Assembly (NCBI GenBank): GCA_945898215.1
Contig: CAMDHY010000002.1
Location: 78,914 to 142,913 of the forward strand
Reading direction: 5' to 3'
Length of the DNA: 64,000 nucleotides
Origin: Pseudoxanthobacter soli DSM 19599
Lineage (GTDB): Bacteria > Pseudomonadota > Alphaproteobacteria > Rhizobiales > Segnochrobactraceae
The notes beneath the pieces were generated by a model. That model made no database searches. It was not told where the DNA came from and saw only the letters and a list, made by a program, of their open reading frames with translations. Below are positions 8,300-16,993 of the stretch, piece by piece. Position numbers and translations under genes: made by a program. How positions within the stretch are numbered: the stretch's first letter is position 1; the number at the start of each line of letters is the position of its first letter.

Positions 8300-9538
8300 A
8301 TGTCAGAGTTCGCCTACAGGCACCTGTTCCGGGCGGGCTTGCCGCCGATCCCGCCGCCGGCGCCGGCGAAACCGCGCATCCTGATGAACTCCGGCCACAA
8401 CGCGCCGGAACTGATTCCCTGCGAAAAACTCGCCGCCGCCGCCGAGCGCGTCATCCGTCGGGAAGGCACGGCCCTCGCCCGCTACTTCAGCGGCCCGCGG
8501 GCGCTCGGCCACGAGGGCCTGCGCCGGGTGCTCGCCGACATGATGCGCAAGACCCGCGGCATCGACGTCGGCATCGAGCGCATCCTCGTCACCTCCGGTT
8601 CCGGCCAGGCGATCGACCTCGTCGACTGGCTGTTTCTCACCCCCGGCGACGTCGTGCTCGTCGAGGAATTCACCTACCACGGCGCCATCACCCGCATGCG
8701 CCGCGAGGGGGCAGAGCTCGTGCCGGTCGCCATGGACGAGGAGGGCATCCGCGTCGACGCGCTGGAGCGGCAGCTCGAGCAACTCGCGGCCCGGGGCGTG
8801 AAGCCGAAGTTCCTCTACACCATCCCGACCGTCCAGAACCCCACGGGCACCGTGCTTTCGCTCGCGCGCCGCCGGGCGCTCGTCGACCTCGCCCGGCGGC
8901 ACGCCCTGCCGATCGTCGAGGACGACTGCTATTCCGACGTCTTCTGGGGCGGCGAGGCGCCGCCGGCGCTCTACGCGCTCGCCCCCGATCAGGTGATCTA
9001 CATCTCGACGCTGTCGAAGACGTTCGCGCCGGCGGTGCGCCTCGGCTACGTCGTCGCCGATCCCGACGTGCTGCAGCAGATCGTCCAGATGAAGCGCGAC
9101 GGCGGCACCGGGCTCCTCGACCAGATGATCGTCGCCGAGTACTTCGCCGAACACCACGACGACCACCTCGCCGAGATCCGCGCGCGCCTCCATCACAAGA
9201 TGAAGGTCACGGCCGAAACCGTCCGCAAGGAATTCGGCGTCAGCGCCGAGTTCACCGAGCCCGACGGCGGCATCTATCTCTGGGTGAAGCTGCCCGAGGC
9301 GGTCGACGGCCGCTCCTTCGCGGCGGCGGCGGCCAGGGAGGGCATCCTCTACAACATCGGCCAGGAGTGGGCGGCCGACGCCGAGCAGGGCCGCAACCGC
9401 ATCCGCCTCTGCTTCGCGCTCACCACCGAGGACGAGATCCGCGAGGGCGTCGCGCGCATCGCCCAGCTCTGCTTCGAGGCGAACGGCGTGCCCGCTTTCC
9501 GCGACAACGTCGCCCGTGAACGACCACCGGCCGCCTGA
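8300..9538 (+). CDS. Class I/II PLP-dependent aminotransferase
   Basis: A 412-residue fold-type I aminotransferase. Features in order: substrate/phosphate loop TSGSGQAIDLVDWLF, EFTYHGAITRMRREG, the PLP-contacting region TIPTVQNPTGT, DDCYSDVFWGG, and the Schiff-base lysine K240 in STLSKTFAPAVRLGYV. The C-terminal domain has FTEPDGGIYLWVKLPE and NRIRLCFAL. It resembles 2-aminoadipate/branched-chain type aminotransferases of the MocR-related group but has no DNA-binding domain. ATG 8300 was preferred over upstream in-frame ATGs because homology begins there. It is convergent with the phosphatase gene, 10 bp between stops. Confidence 0.85.
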   Translation: MSEFAYRHLFRAGLPPIPPPAPAKPRILMNSGHNAPELIPCEKLAAAAERVIRREGTALARYFSGPRALGHEGLRRVLADMMRKTRGIDVGIERILVTSGSGQAIDLVDWLFLTPGDVVLVEEFTYHGAITRMRREGAELVPVAMDEEGIRVDALERQLEQLAARGVKPKFLYTIPTVQNPTGTVLSLARRRALVDLARRHALPIVEDDCYSDVFWGGEAPPALYALAPDQVIYISTLSKTFAPAVRLGYVVADPDVLQQIVQMKRDGGTGLLDQMIVAEYFAEHHDDHLAEIRARLHHKMKVTAETVRKEFGVSAEFTEPDGGIYLWVKLPEAVDGRSFAAAAAREGILYNIGQEWAADAEQGRNRIRLCFALTTEDEIREGVARIAQLCFEANGVPAFRDNVARERPPAA

Positions 9539-9548
9539 CCGGACGCCG

Positions 9549-9974
9549 CTACCCCGCCGGCGCCTTCGCCGGCAGGCCGAAGCGCTTGCGGATGCGCGCC
9601 TCGAGCTGGTCGCGCACCAGCCGGTAGGACTGTAGGATCTGCTCGCGCGAGCCGGTGGCGAGCGTCGGATCGGCGGTCGGCCAGTACTCCACCTCGAGCG
9701 CCTGGGTGCGCGTGAGATCCAGCACGCGATGGTGCGCCTCCGGGGCGAGCGTGATGGCGAGGTCGAAGTTGGTATCCTCGAGGTCTTCCAGCGTCTTCGC
9801 CCGGTGAGAGCCGATGTCGAGGCCGATCTCCGCCATCACCGCGGCGGTGAACGGGTCGAGGTCGCCGGGCCGGACGCCGGCCGAGCGCACGTACATCGAG
9901 CGCGGGAACAGGTGGCGGGTGATCGCGGCCGCCATCGGCGAGCGCACGACGTTCTGGCCGCAGACGAACAGCAC
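9549..9974 (-). CDS. Low-molecular-weight protein-tyrosine phosphatase
   Basis: A 141-residue protein of the LMW-PTP/arsenate-reductase fold. The P-loop is CGQNVVRS, a CX5RS motif with nucleophile Cys5 and Arg11, and a late DP pair (PTADPT) supplies the general acid. The GTG start at 9974 leaves only four residues before the P-loop, which is short for the family, and no ATG or GTG lies between it and the upstream stop, so a rarer start codon may be used. It closes the DUF2948-hisD-UPF0262 series, a gene order typical of rhizobia, where it is usually followed by infA; here infA is absent. Confidence 0.85.
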   Translation of the reverse strand: MLFVCGQNVVRSPMAAAITRHLFPRSMYVRSAGVRPGDLDPFTAAVMAEIGLDIGSHRAKTLEDLEDTNFDLAITLAPEAHHRVLDLTRTQALEVEYWPTADPTLATGSREQILQSYRLVRDQLEARIRKRFGLPAKAPAG

Positions 9975-10029
9975 CGCTCCCGGCCGCGCCGGCGGGGGAG
10001 CCGTCTCGGGCGCGTCGCCGACCAGCCTC

Positions 10030-10515
10030 TCAGCCCTTCCACTGCAGCGCGCAGATCAGCGTGAATAGCCGCCGCGCGGTGTCGTGGTCGACGTTGACCT
10101 TGCCGTCGAGGCGCTCGCGCAGCACCCGCGAGCCCTCGTCGTGGACGCCGCGCCGACCCATGTCGATCGCCTCGATCTGGCTCGGCGTCGCCGTGCGGAT
10201 CGCCTGGTAGTAGCTCTCGCAGATCAGGAAGTAGTCCTTGACGATCTTGCGCAGCGGATTGAGCGACAGGATGTGGGCGGCCACCGGCGCGCCGGCCGCG
10301 TCGGTGATCTCCAGCATCAGCTTCTTGTCGAGGAGGCCGATCGACAGCTTGTAGGGCCCGCCGGCGTGGCCGGCGGGGCGGAAGTCGGCGTCCTCGACGA
10401 GGTCCCAGATCGCCGCGATGCGCTCATGCTCGACGTCGGGCGTCGAGCGCGCGATCGAGGCCTCGTCGAGGACGACGGCGGTCAGGCGGTAGCGGGGATC
10501 GCGGGCCTCGGGCAT
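10030..10515 (-). CDS. UPF0262 family protein
   Basis: A 161-residue soluble protein of the conserved alphaproteobacterial family UPF0262, of unknown function. Characteristic stretches are [10 protein letters not shown], the [17 protein letters not shown] region, [20 protein letters not shown], and the C-terminal [12 protein letters not shown]. It has no signal peptide or membrane segment. It starts 13 bp after the hisD stop, so the two are surely co-transcribed, and it sits in its usual place between hisD and the LMW phosphatase. Confidence 0.92.
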   Translation of the reverse strand: MPEARDPRYRLTAVVLDEASIARSTPDVEHERIAAIWDLVEDADFRPAGHAGGPYKLSIGLLDKKLMLEITDAAGAPVAAHILSLNPLRKIVKDYFLICESYYQAIRTATPSQIEAIDMGRRGVHDEGSRVLRERLDGKVNVDHDTARRLFTLICALQWKG

Positions 10516-10528
10516 GGCCGGCAGACTG

Positions 10529-11821
10529 TCACAGGTTGACGCGGATCGCCACGGAGCGCGCGTGGGCTTCCAGCCCCTCGGCGCGGGCGAGCGCGATCGC
10601 CGCCGGGGCGAGCGCCCTGAGCCCCTCGCCCTCGCAGCGCAGGATCGAGGTGCGCTTCATGAAGTCGAGCACGCCGAGCCCCGAGGAGAACCGCGCCGAG
10701 CGCGCCGTCGGCAGCACGTGGTTGGAGCCGCCGACATAGTCGCCGATCACCTCCGGCGTCTGCCGGCCGAGGAAGATCGCCCCGGCATTGCGGACCCGCG
10801 CGCACAGCGGCTCCGGGTCGGCGACGGCGAGTTCGAGGTGCTCCGGCGCGATGCGGTCGGACAGCGCCACCGCCTCCTCGAGCGTGCGAAGCAGGATCAC
10901 GGCGCCGAAGTCACGCCAGCTCTGGGACGCGACGGTGGTGCGCGGCAGCAGCTTCAGCTGGCGCTCCACCGCCGCCTCGACCGCCTCGGCGAGCGCGGCA
11001 TCGTCGGTCATCAGGATCGACTGCGCCGCCGTGTCGTGCTCGGCCTGGGCGAGCAGGTCGGCGGCGATCCAGTCGGGGTCGTTCTCCCCGTCGGCGATGA
11101 CGAGCACCTCGGACGGGCCGGCGATCATGTCGATGCCGACGGTGCCGAAGACGCGCCGCTTGGCGGCCGCCACGAAGGCGTTGCCGGGGCCGACGATCTT
11201 CGCCACTGGCCGGATCGTCTCGGTGCCGTAGGCGAGCGCCGCCACCGCCTGGGCGCCGCCGACGCGGTAGACTTCGTCGACGCCGGCGAGCCGGGCGGCG
11301 GCGAGCACCAGCGGGTTGATCACCCCGTCCGGCGCCGGCACCACCATGACGAGGCGGTCGACGCCGGCGACCTTCGCCGGCACGGCGTTCATCAGCACCG
11401 AGCTCGGATAGCTCGCGGTACCGCCCGGCACGTAGAGGCCGACCGCCTCGATCGCCGTCCAGCGGTGGCCGAGCTCGATGCCGAGGGCGTCGGTGTAGCG
11501 GTCGTCGGCCGGCTTCTGGCGGCGGTGGTGCGCCTCGATGCGGTCACGGGCGAGGGTCAGCGCCGCCATCGTCTCGGCGTCGACTTGGCCTGCGGCGGCG
11601 TCGAGCTCGGCGTCGGTGACGGCGATGCCCAGCGTCCCGAGGTCGACGCGGTCGAAGCGCTGCGACAGCGCGATCAGCGCCTTGTCGCCGTCCCGCCGCA
11701 CCGCCGCGATGATCTCGGCGGCGGCGGCGTCGACCTCCTCCGACACCTCCCGCTTGGTGGCGAGGAAGGCCGAGAAGCGGGCTTCGAAATCGGGCTCGGC
11801 GGTCGACAGGCGGATCGCCAC
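10529..11821 (-). CDS. hisD: Histidinol dehydrogenase
   Basis: HisD performs the last two steps of histidine biosynthesis, oxidising L-histidinol to L-histidine with NAD at a zinc site. Family landmarks are [18 protein letters not shown], the [17 protein letters not shown] segment, [30 protein letters not shown], and the catalytic APEHLEL. GTG 11821 gives a normal 430 residues and has GGAGCC upstream; an ATG 39 bp further up is possible but adds a non-conserved tail. It is the first reliable member of a hisD-UPF0262-phosphatase operon. DUF2948 lies upstream on the same strand across a repeat. Confidence 0.95.
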   Translation of the reverse strand: MAIRLSTAEPDFEARFSAFLATKREVSEEVDAAAAEIIAAVRRDGDKALIALSQRFDRVDLGTLGIAVTDAELDAAAGQVDAETMAALTLARDRIEAHHRRQKPADDRYTDALGIELGHRWTAIEAVGLYVPGGTASYPSSVLMNAVPAKVAGVDRLVMVVPAPDGVINPLVLAAARLAGVDEVYRVGGAQAVAALAYGTETIRPVAKIVGPGNAFVAAAKRRVFGTVGIDMIAGPSEVLVIADGENDPDWIAADLLAQAEHDTAAQSILMTDDAALAEAVEAAVERQLKLLPRTTVASQSWRDFGAVILLRTLEEAVALSDRIAPEHLELAVADPEPLCARVRNAGAIFLGRQTPEVIGDYVGGSNHVLPTARSARFSSGLGVLDFMKRTSILRCEGEGLRALAPAAIALARAEGLEAHARSVAIRVNL

Positions 11822-11973
11822 GGGCGGGCTCCAGGATGCTGGTCGGGACACGGCCGGCACACCCTAAGGGCGGCCGCGCCGTCTCCTTAGTCGGTTTCGG
11901 CGTGCGGGTGAATGCGGTCCGGCGCCCCGGCGGCAGCCGCTCGGGGCAACGCCCTAACCCCATCCTCGACCTG

Positions 11974-12027
11974 AACCCTCCCCCCTCGCGGGGGAGGTGG
12001 CCGGCGAAGCCGGCCGGAGGGGGGGGA
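11974..12027. repeat. Mosaic palindromic intergenic repeat, copy A
   Basis: The element is AACCCTCCCCCC-TCGC-GGGGGAGG, an outer hairpin, followed by an inner CCGGC-GAA-GCCGG hairpin and a G-rich tail. The same plan occurs at 38.4-38.6, 42.14, 45.7-45.85 and 53.7-53.9 kb. It fills the gap between the DUF2948 gene and hisD. Confidence 0.75.
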
Positions 12028-12108
12028 GCCGCGAGTCCGGGCCAGGGAGAGGCCGCCGCCAAGCCAGCGTAGGGCGGGCCACCCGGCCCCGACGCCCGCC
12101 GCCCAGCC

Positions 12109-12576
12109 TCAGCCGGCCTCGTGAGCCGGCTTGGCGCGGGCCTCCCAGGCGGCACCGAGATCGGCGAGGCGGCCCTCGATGCACTCGACCTCCAGGCGCA
12201 CGCCGCCGCCACCGGCGAAGGTCAGCACGACCGCGCCCGACGGCGCCTGCGCCGGATCGGCGGCGGGCTCGAAGGTGACGGCGAGCAGCGACAGCACCGC
12301 GTCTGGCACCTCGCGGCGGATGCGGCAAGTCTTGGCCGAGAGCACCCGGTCGAACTGCAGGGCGGCGCGCCGTCGCTCGCCGGTGCCGCGGTCGCCGCGC
12401 GGATCGGCCGCTTCCCAGGCGTAGCGGTTCATGACGAGGGCGAAGCGGCGCTCCGTCGGCGACCACAGGAGGTCGCCGACGCGCACGACCGCGTCCTGCA
12501 CGTGCGCCGAGACGACCGCGAGGTCGTCGGCATCGAGCGCGGCGAGCTTGGTGACGGCGAGCTTGGCCTCGGGCAT
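12109..12576 (-). CDS. DUF2948 family protein
   Basis: A 155-residue soluble protein of a family almost confined to alphaproteobacteria and habitually beside hisD. Recognisable segments are LAALDADDLAVVSAHVQDAV, VGDLLWSP, FALVMNRYAWE, and FDRVLSAKTCRIRR, ending with VECIEGRLADLGAAW. The start at ATG 12576 (MPEAKL) was chosen over an upstream in-frame codon because homology begins there. Function is unknown; the conserved neighbourhood argues for a housekeeping role. It is separated from hisD by copy A of the repeat, which may act as a processing or stabilising element between them. Confidence 0.88.
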   Translation of the reverse strand: MPEAKLAVTKLAALDADDLAVVSAHVQDAVVRVGDLLWSPTERRFALVMNRYAWEAADPRGDRGTGERRRAALQFDRVLSAKTCRIRREVPDAVLSLLAVTFEPAADPAQAPSGAVVLTFAGGGGVRLEVECIEGRLADLGAAWEARAKPAHEAG

Positions 12577-12887
12577 GGGGACGATCGTTCCGGGAGGGGC
12601 GGCGATACCGGCGGCACCGAGGGGGTCCACCGGCCCGCCCTACCTAGTGTCTCGAGGGGGCCGCTGCAATGTTCCGGCGCCGAGGCTCGAAGCGGAGGGG
12701 CGAGTGGTGGGGCTTGGAGGATGCGATGCCGGCCGCCGCTTCCCGCCGCTTCCCCCCGGTCGTACTTGCCAAACCGCGGGTTGCTTTCCTCGCCGCGGCA
12801 CGACGACTAGCATCGACGCATAGGGGACGGGCTGCTGAAGTTGGGGCTGCTCCTCTGTACTCGAGGTCAGATGGGGCATTGGCCATC
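12577..12887. other. Intergenic stretch without a recognisable gene
   Basis: This 311-bp stretch separates the DUF2948 gene from the divergent unknown gene. It holds a CCGCGG pair around 12,774 and 12,794 and a poor TTGCTT/GACTAG promoter-like pair with 17-bp spacing near 12,781-12,809. Open frames here lack protein character. I see no repeat of the palindromic family. Confidence 0.4.
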
Positions 12888-13979
12888 ATGCCAAAATTGC
12901 TTGCCTGGGCGTTCGCCGCCTCACTGATCGTCTCCCCTTTTGCCGCGACAGCAGCGGAATTGCCAGACTACCTCTGGTCCACGAGGAGCTCGCAGCAACC
13001 ACCGTCGACAAAGGACCTTGCGACGCGGGATGTGCTGCAGCTCAACACGACGATGTTCTCGCTCTACAAGAGCGCCAGCAGGATCTTCCACCGCAACATT
13101 CTCGACCGTCACCCTGTCGTTCTCGCCCTCTTCACGGGAGGCGGGGGGCGCATGATCCTCTACAGGCCTGGAGAGGAGCCCAGGGAGGCGCCGCCTGTTC
13201 CGGTCGCCTATCAGGTCCAGAAGTCGCTCGGACACAGCACGATGGCGATCTCCGCGGTCGTCCTGCCCTTCGTCGACCGTCCGGAGGACCGGAGCTGGGT
13301 GGCGCCCTTGCGCGCCTATCTGACGGAGATGCAGAGCGCCCTCGATGGCATCGACGTGGCGGACATGCCGAAGGAATGGCGCAAGAACTCCCGGACCATC
13401 CTCGAAAACAACATCGCGTTCCTGCAGGGCAGCCTGGCGGCGGGGGAAATCCGCTTCGATGCCGTGCAAGCCTTTGCCAAGGCGCAGGCGCCGCACCTGC
13501 GGAACGCCATCGCCTGGGCCGCCCAGACCCAAGTGAAACACTGGATGCAGGTTCTGGATGGCTGGCAGCGGGAGCTCGGCGGCAGCTTCGACGACGCCTT
13601 CGCCGCCAGCAACACGATCTACGTCACGCGCCAGAACAATATCCTCTTTTCGGTCCTCGCCCAGTATTTTGGTGCCGAGGCAATCAACGATCGCCTGATC
13701 CTCATCGAGACGACATCCTTCACCACGACACCGGAAGAATTGCAGGCGGCGCTGGTCCGCATTGTCGCGGATCGCGCGATCGGCGGTCTTTTCTTCGGTC
13801 ACGACCGCCTGATGGATTTCGAGTTGATGGGCGGTGACGCTCGCCGCGCCATCGCCGCCGAGATGAGCCTGCGCGGCCGCGAGGCGATCCTGCCCCCTGA
13901 GGTTCCGTTCGGGTCCAGGCAGTGGCCCACTCTGATTTCCGGCGAGCCCGGGCCGGCATCGCTCCACGATCTCCGTTGA
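12888..13979 (+). CDS. Exported protein of unknown function
   Basis: A 363-residue protein not recognised as a known family. It has a clear signal peptide (LLAWAFAASLIVSPFAATAA, cleavage before ELPDYLW), so it is periplasmic or secreted. The rest is largely helical, with segments such as LYKSASRIFHRNIL, MPKEWRKNSRTILENNIAFL and YVTRQNNILFSVLAQYFGAE. There are no cysteines or obvious catalytic motif. ATG 12888 was chosen because the signal peptide starts there. The third-position composition is visibly less GC-rich than that of neighbours (codons such as AAA, TTG, ATT), suggesting more recent acquisition. The next gene follows after 90 bp. Confidence 0.7.
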   Translation: MPKLLAWAFAASLIVSPFAATAAELPDYLWSTRSSQQPPSTKDLATRDVLQLNTTMFSLYKSASRIFHRNILDRHPVVLALFTGGGGRMILYRPGEEPREAPPVPVAYQVQKSLGHSTMAISAVVLPFVDRPEDRSWVAPLRAYLTEMQSALDGIDVADMPKEWRKNSRTILENNIAFLQGSLAAGEIRFDAVQAFAKAQAPHLRNAIAWAAQTQVKHWMQVLDGWQRELGGSFDDAFAASNTIYVTRQNNILFSVLAQYFGAEAINDRLILIETTSFTTTPEELQAALVRIVADRAIGGLFFGHDRLMDFELMGGDARRAIAAEMSLRGREAILPPEVPFGSRQWPTLISGEPGPASLHDLR

Positions 13980-14070
13980 CCGTCGAGGCTCTGTGTCACG
14001 CTCCGAAACTGGGGTCTCGCGCGGTAGGGTCGCGAGCTACTCGCGGGAGTTGCCGGACGGGAGCGTCGCG

Positions 14071-15075
14071 ATGGGTCTCGCCTTCGTCTTCCAGGCTCTG
14101 GCGGCGACCTTGTTCGCCGTTGCCGCAGTGGCGGGTTTGGCGGCCTTGCTGCTGTGGTCTCCGTTCGCCGCCTTGTTTGGCCTGGTCTTCGCCGCCTTGC
14201 CCGCCGTCTTCGGTCTGTGCGCGTTCGTGGTGCTCCGCCGGTTCACGCCCGTCAGGGGTTGGATGGCGGTCCTCTGCGGCTTCCTGCTCGGCGCCGTTCC
14301 CGCCTTCGTCGTCGGCTTCTCCCCAGCTGCCGGCTTCGCATCCGCCAACGGCGTAGAGACCGTGATCAACGGTCGCTACACGCTGTGGGGCTGGTTCGGT
14401 CTTGTGAAGTCGGTCGTCCTCATCGGTGGCTTCGGGGCCATCGGTGGGCTGGTCTTCTGGCTGGTGATGCGGGCTGGCCCAGTGCTTCGCGGGCGGAGAG
14501 CGGAGACCTCGCTGGCGAGCGGGCTCGGGCGGTCGAGCATCTGGCTCGCTGCAGCGATCGTCGTGGTCGCCACGATGGCGTCCCTGCCCCTGATCGCCAA
14601 GGACCGCAGCTGCCACAACACCGGCCGCGACGAAGAGATCGTGGTGACGCCGCGCTTCTCTGCGGTCCTGGCCATCGGCCCCGACGACTGGCAGGATTTG
14701 GAAGGCGTCCTGCGGGCGTTCGCGGCGGCGGAGGGTTGGTCGCTGCGTTCGCAGTTCGACCCGCGCGGGACGCCGTTGGGGCAGTTTCACGCGACGCTGT
14801 GTACCGAGCCCGGCACGATGATCATGTTTATGAAAGACTTTTTGCCACCGGACGTCGCATCGCGGCTTCCTGGCGGGCACAATCTCAGGGTCACGGTCTA
14901 TCAGCCGCGGAGCTTGGAGGGCTGGCAGGATCCAACGGCCGATCTGATGGGCCGGTTGGCGCAACGGTGGCCCGGACGACTAAGCTTCCTGGGGGAACGC
15001 GGACTGCCGGCGCCGCCTCCCGACTGGTTGCTTCCCCTATTGCCGCCGAACTGGGCCGCAGAAGCTGGTTCGTGA
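14071..15075 (+). CDS. Membrane protein with soluble C-terminal domain, unknown function
   Basis: A protein of about 334 residues from ATG 14071, or 360 from GTG 13993. It has five or six hydrophobic helices (for example LFAVAAVAGLAALLLW, GLVFAALPAVFGLCAFVVL, VVLIGGFGAIGGLVFWLVM and WLAAAIVVVATMASLPLIA) in residues 1-180, followed by an extracytoplasmic domain of about 140 residues. That domain contains two cysteines (DRSCHN, ATLCTEP) that could form a disulfide. I do not recognise the family. With the preceding exported protein it forms a two-gene unit of unknown role, 90 bp apart. Confidence 0.65.
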   Translation: MGLAFVFQALAATLFAVAAVAGLAALLLWSPFAALFGLVFAALPAVFGLCAFVVLRRFTPVRGWMAVLCGFLLGAVPAFVVGFSPAAGFASANGVETVINGRYTLWGWFGLVKSVVLIGGFGAIGGLVFWLVMRAGPVLRGRRAETSLASGLGRSSIWLAAAIVVVATMASLPLIAKDRSCHNTGRDEEIVVTPRFSAVLAIGPDDWQDLEGVLRAFAAAEGWSLRSQFDPRGTPLGQFHATLCTEPGTMIMFMKDFLPPDVASRLPGGHNLRVTVYQPRSLEGWQDPTADLMGRLAQRWPGRLSFLGERGLPAPPPDWLLPLLPPNWAAEAGS

Positions 15076-15152
15076 ATCCGGGCGAAACGCCCTGCCCGCT
15101 GAGGTTGGTCGGGGCAGGAACGCCTTCGGATTCGGTTCGCCATCTAGGAGAA

Positions 15153-15229
15153 TGGTACGGCTGCCTGGTCTCGAACCAGGGACCTTCGGATCCACAATCC
15201 GACGCTCTAACCAACTGAGCTACAGCCGC
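15153..15229 (-). tRNA. tRNA-His (anticodon GTG)
   Basis: A full cloverleaf reads on the minus strand: acceptor GCGGCTG/CAGCCGT, D-stem GCTC/GAGC, anticodon stem TCGGA/TCCGA with loop TTGTGGA (anticodon complementary to 15193-15195), T-arm CCTGG-TTCGAGA-CCAGG, and an encoded CCA at 15153-15155. Position 72 is U opposite G1, and the discriminator base 73 is A rather than the C found in most bacteria. This is the derived alphaproteobacterial tRNA-His type that does not need the G-1:C73 pair. Confidence 0.96.
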
Positions 15230-15420
15230 CCGTATGCCGGGCCGGGTGCTTCCGCGCCCGCCGACGAGCGCCGTCATAGGACCAACGGCGGGGCATTTCA
15301 AGCGCGGCGGGTCGGCGGATGCCGGTCGTCGCCGCATCGCCAACCGAGCGGCGCGGCATCGACGGCGCTGGCGGCTGGCTGCGACGCCAGAGGCCCTGCG
15401 TCGGCGCCCGATACGCCAAA

Positions 15421-15440
15421 CGGCCGCCCGGAGGCGGCCG
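15421..15440 (-). terminator. GC hairpin downstream of phasin gene
   Basis: A perfect 8-bp stem CGGCCGCC/GGCGGCCG with a four-base loop lies 64 bp after the phasin stop. On the minus strand it is followed by TTTG. The U-run is short, so confidence as an intrinsic terminator is moderate; phasin genes are strongly expressed and usually have one. Confidence 0.5.
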
Positions 15441-15504
15441 CGATGGCGTCGTTCGTCCAATCTTCCGGCGGCGGCCTGCGGGCCGCCGACCGTTCGATCG
15501 AGCC

Positions 15505-16023
15505 TCAGGCGACCTTCTGCAGGTCGCTGCTCGCCTTCTGGAAGTCCTTGCCGGCCTTCTGGAAGGCGTCCTTCATCGGCGCGCTGCTCTCGGCGGCGAG
15601 CTTGGAGGCGAGCTCCTGGAACTCCTTCGCCTGGGCGGTCATCGCCTCGAAGGCCTTGCGGGTGAAGGCGGTCTGCAGCTCGATCGCCTCGGACAGCGAC
15701 TTCACTGCGAGCAGGTCGCGGGCGAAGGCGAAGGTGGCGTCGGAGTTCGCCTTGACGGTGTCGATCGCCTTCATGTTGAGGGTGACGACGCCCTTGCGGG
15801 TCGTCTCGTAGGTGTCCTCGAGAACGTCGGTCGCCTCTTCGGCGGCGGACTTCATCTTCTCGTAGGCGTCCTTGGCCTGCGCGACGCTCTTCTCGGCCAT
15901 CTCGCGAACCGCCGCCGGCACTTCGACATTCGGCATCGACGGCATCGTCGGCATGGCGAACGGCTCGGCGGAGAGGGTCTCAGTGGCCTTCCTGGCGGCG
16001 GGCTTGGCAGGCTTGTCGGTCAT
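15505..16023 (-). CDS. Phasin family protein
   Basis: A 172-residue amphipathic helical protein that coats polyhydroxyalkanoate granules. After a Pro/Ala-rich, low-complexity leader (MPTMPSMPNVEVP), residues 38-172 are an almost unbroken set of helices containing the phasin core: AYEKMKSAAEEATDVLEDTY, then LNMKAIDTVKANSDATFAFA and DLLAVKSLSEAIELQTAFTR. There are no cysteines, signal peptide or membrane segment. It has its own promoter region with TGC/GCA repeats, described separately. With the second phasin 330 bp upstream and bdhA at 2.1 kb, it indicates a PHB-storing organism. Confidence 0.92.
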   Translation of the reverse strand: MTDKPAKPAARKATETLSAEPFAMPTMPSMPNVEVPAAVREMAEKSVAQAKDAYEKMKSAAEEATDVLEDTYETTRKGVVTLNMKAIDTVKANSDATFAFARDLLAVKSLSEAIELQTAFTRKAFEAMTAQAKEFQELASKLAAESSAPMKDAFQKAGKDFQKASSDLQKVA

Positions 16024-16353
16024 CGGTCGGGTTCCTTCTCGAGATCGGCGCCGTCGCGAGGGACATGGGGGTCCGTACCGACGACATGAGACACGCCGGT
16101 TCGCCGCTGGCGGGCCGGGTCACGGCCTCAGCCGGCCGTTATCCACAAGATAGGACAGACTATCTCGCAATGCAACATTATATTGCACTGCACAATAATT
16201 TCTGGGCACCGGCGGGCTGGGGGCCGGCCGGTGGTGGCGCACACCGCCCGGCGATTGCCGCCGGATCGCGCAGCCGGGCCGGGCCAGACGGGCCGGGCCG
16301 GAGGGGCACCGCTGCCGGCCGGCGACCGCGGTCGCCGGCGGAGCGGCGGTCCT
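16024..16353. other. 330-bp region between the two phasin genes
   Basis: It contains the AT-rich phasin promoter (16,147-16,190) and otherwise GC-rich, repetitive CCGGCC-type sequence after the stop of the upstream phasin (16,204-16,350). The contrast in composition is sharp: about 60 bp around 16,141-16,203 are markedly AT-rich in a window that is otherwise strongly GC-rich. No coding frame is convincing. Confidence 0.5.
16147..16187 (-). promoter_or_regulatory. Phasin promoter with overlapping PhaR-like operator
   Basis: On the minus strand TTGCAT (16170-16175) and TATCTT (16147-16152) are spaced by exactly 17 bp. Overlapping the -35 is the inverted repeat TGCAA-N7-TTGCA (16171-16187), with a further TGCAC just upstream at 16185-16192. 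TGC/GCA-rich operators are typical of PhaR, the PHB-responsive repressor of phasin genes. The repressor gene itself is not in the window. Confidence 0.55.
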
Positions 16354-16761
16354 TCAGCGGCGGTCGGGGTTGGCGGCCTTCATCGCCTGGGCGGTGATGT
16401 CGCCGGCGGCCTTGGCGGTCGCCTCGCCGACGTGGCGGGCCTGTTCGGCCATCACCGCCATGCGCTCCTGCAGGTACTTCGCCTGCAGTTCCATCGCCTC
16501 CTGCACGCTCGTCGACTGCACCAGCCGCTGGGCGAGGCGGAAGGCGGCGGCGATGTTGTCCTCGGCGGCGGAGAGGACCTGCTCGTTGAAGTCGACAGCG
16601 CCGTCCTTGGCCTTCTTCGTCTGGGTGTCGACGGTCGTCACCGTCTTCTGGGCCGAGGCCATGAAGTCCTCGAAGGCCTTGCGGGCCTGGTCGACGGTGG
16701 TCTCGGCATAGCGCCGCATCTCCGGCGGAATCTCGAACTGCCCGGTCTTGTCGGTCGGCAT
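16354..16761 (-). CDS. Phasin family protein (second copy)
   Basis: A 135-residue phasin: GQFEIPPEMRRYAETTVDQ begins the conserved core, followed by RKAFEDFMASAQKTV and the heptad-rich NEQVLSAAEDNIAAAFRLAQ and MELQAKYLQERMAVMAEQAR. It is shorter than, and only distantly similar to, the neighbouring phasin. The start at ATG 16761 has GGGAG upstream; the frame is open further up, without protein character. A TGCGGG-A-CCCGCA palindrome at 16786-16798, 25 bp before the start, is a possible regulatory site. It is divergent from the histidine kinase gene. Confidence 0.9.
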   Translation of the reverse strand: MPTDKTGQFEIPPEMRRYAETTVDQARKAFEDFMASAQKTVTTVDTQTKKAKDGAVDFNEQVLSAAEDNIAAAFRLAQRLVQSTSVQEAMELQAKYLQERMAVMAEQARHVGEATAKAAGDITAQAMKAANPDRR

Positions 16762-16993
16762 GGCGATCGCTCCCTTGTCCCTCGTTGCGGGACCCGCAGG
16801 AGGGCCCCGCGAGCCCCACCGCCGGCGAGTGTCGCACGAACCGCCGCCCGGCGTTAACCACCGATCGAACCGCCGGCCCGCCGCCGGGCCGCGGCGATGG
16901 ACCGGGGCGGATGCCATTGATATTACCATTCCCTTGACGATCGGCGGTCGGCGGCCTTTCGAACGGGGGTCGAGCGGGGGGAGTTGCGGGACC

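Noticed and set aside
15153..15504. Genomic-island insertion at tRNA-His
   Set aside because: No integrase gene and no direct repeat of the tRNA 3' end were found on either side; neighbours are phasin genes and an ordinary membrane protein.
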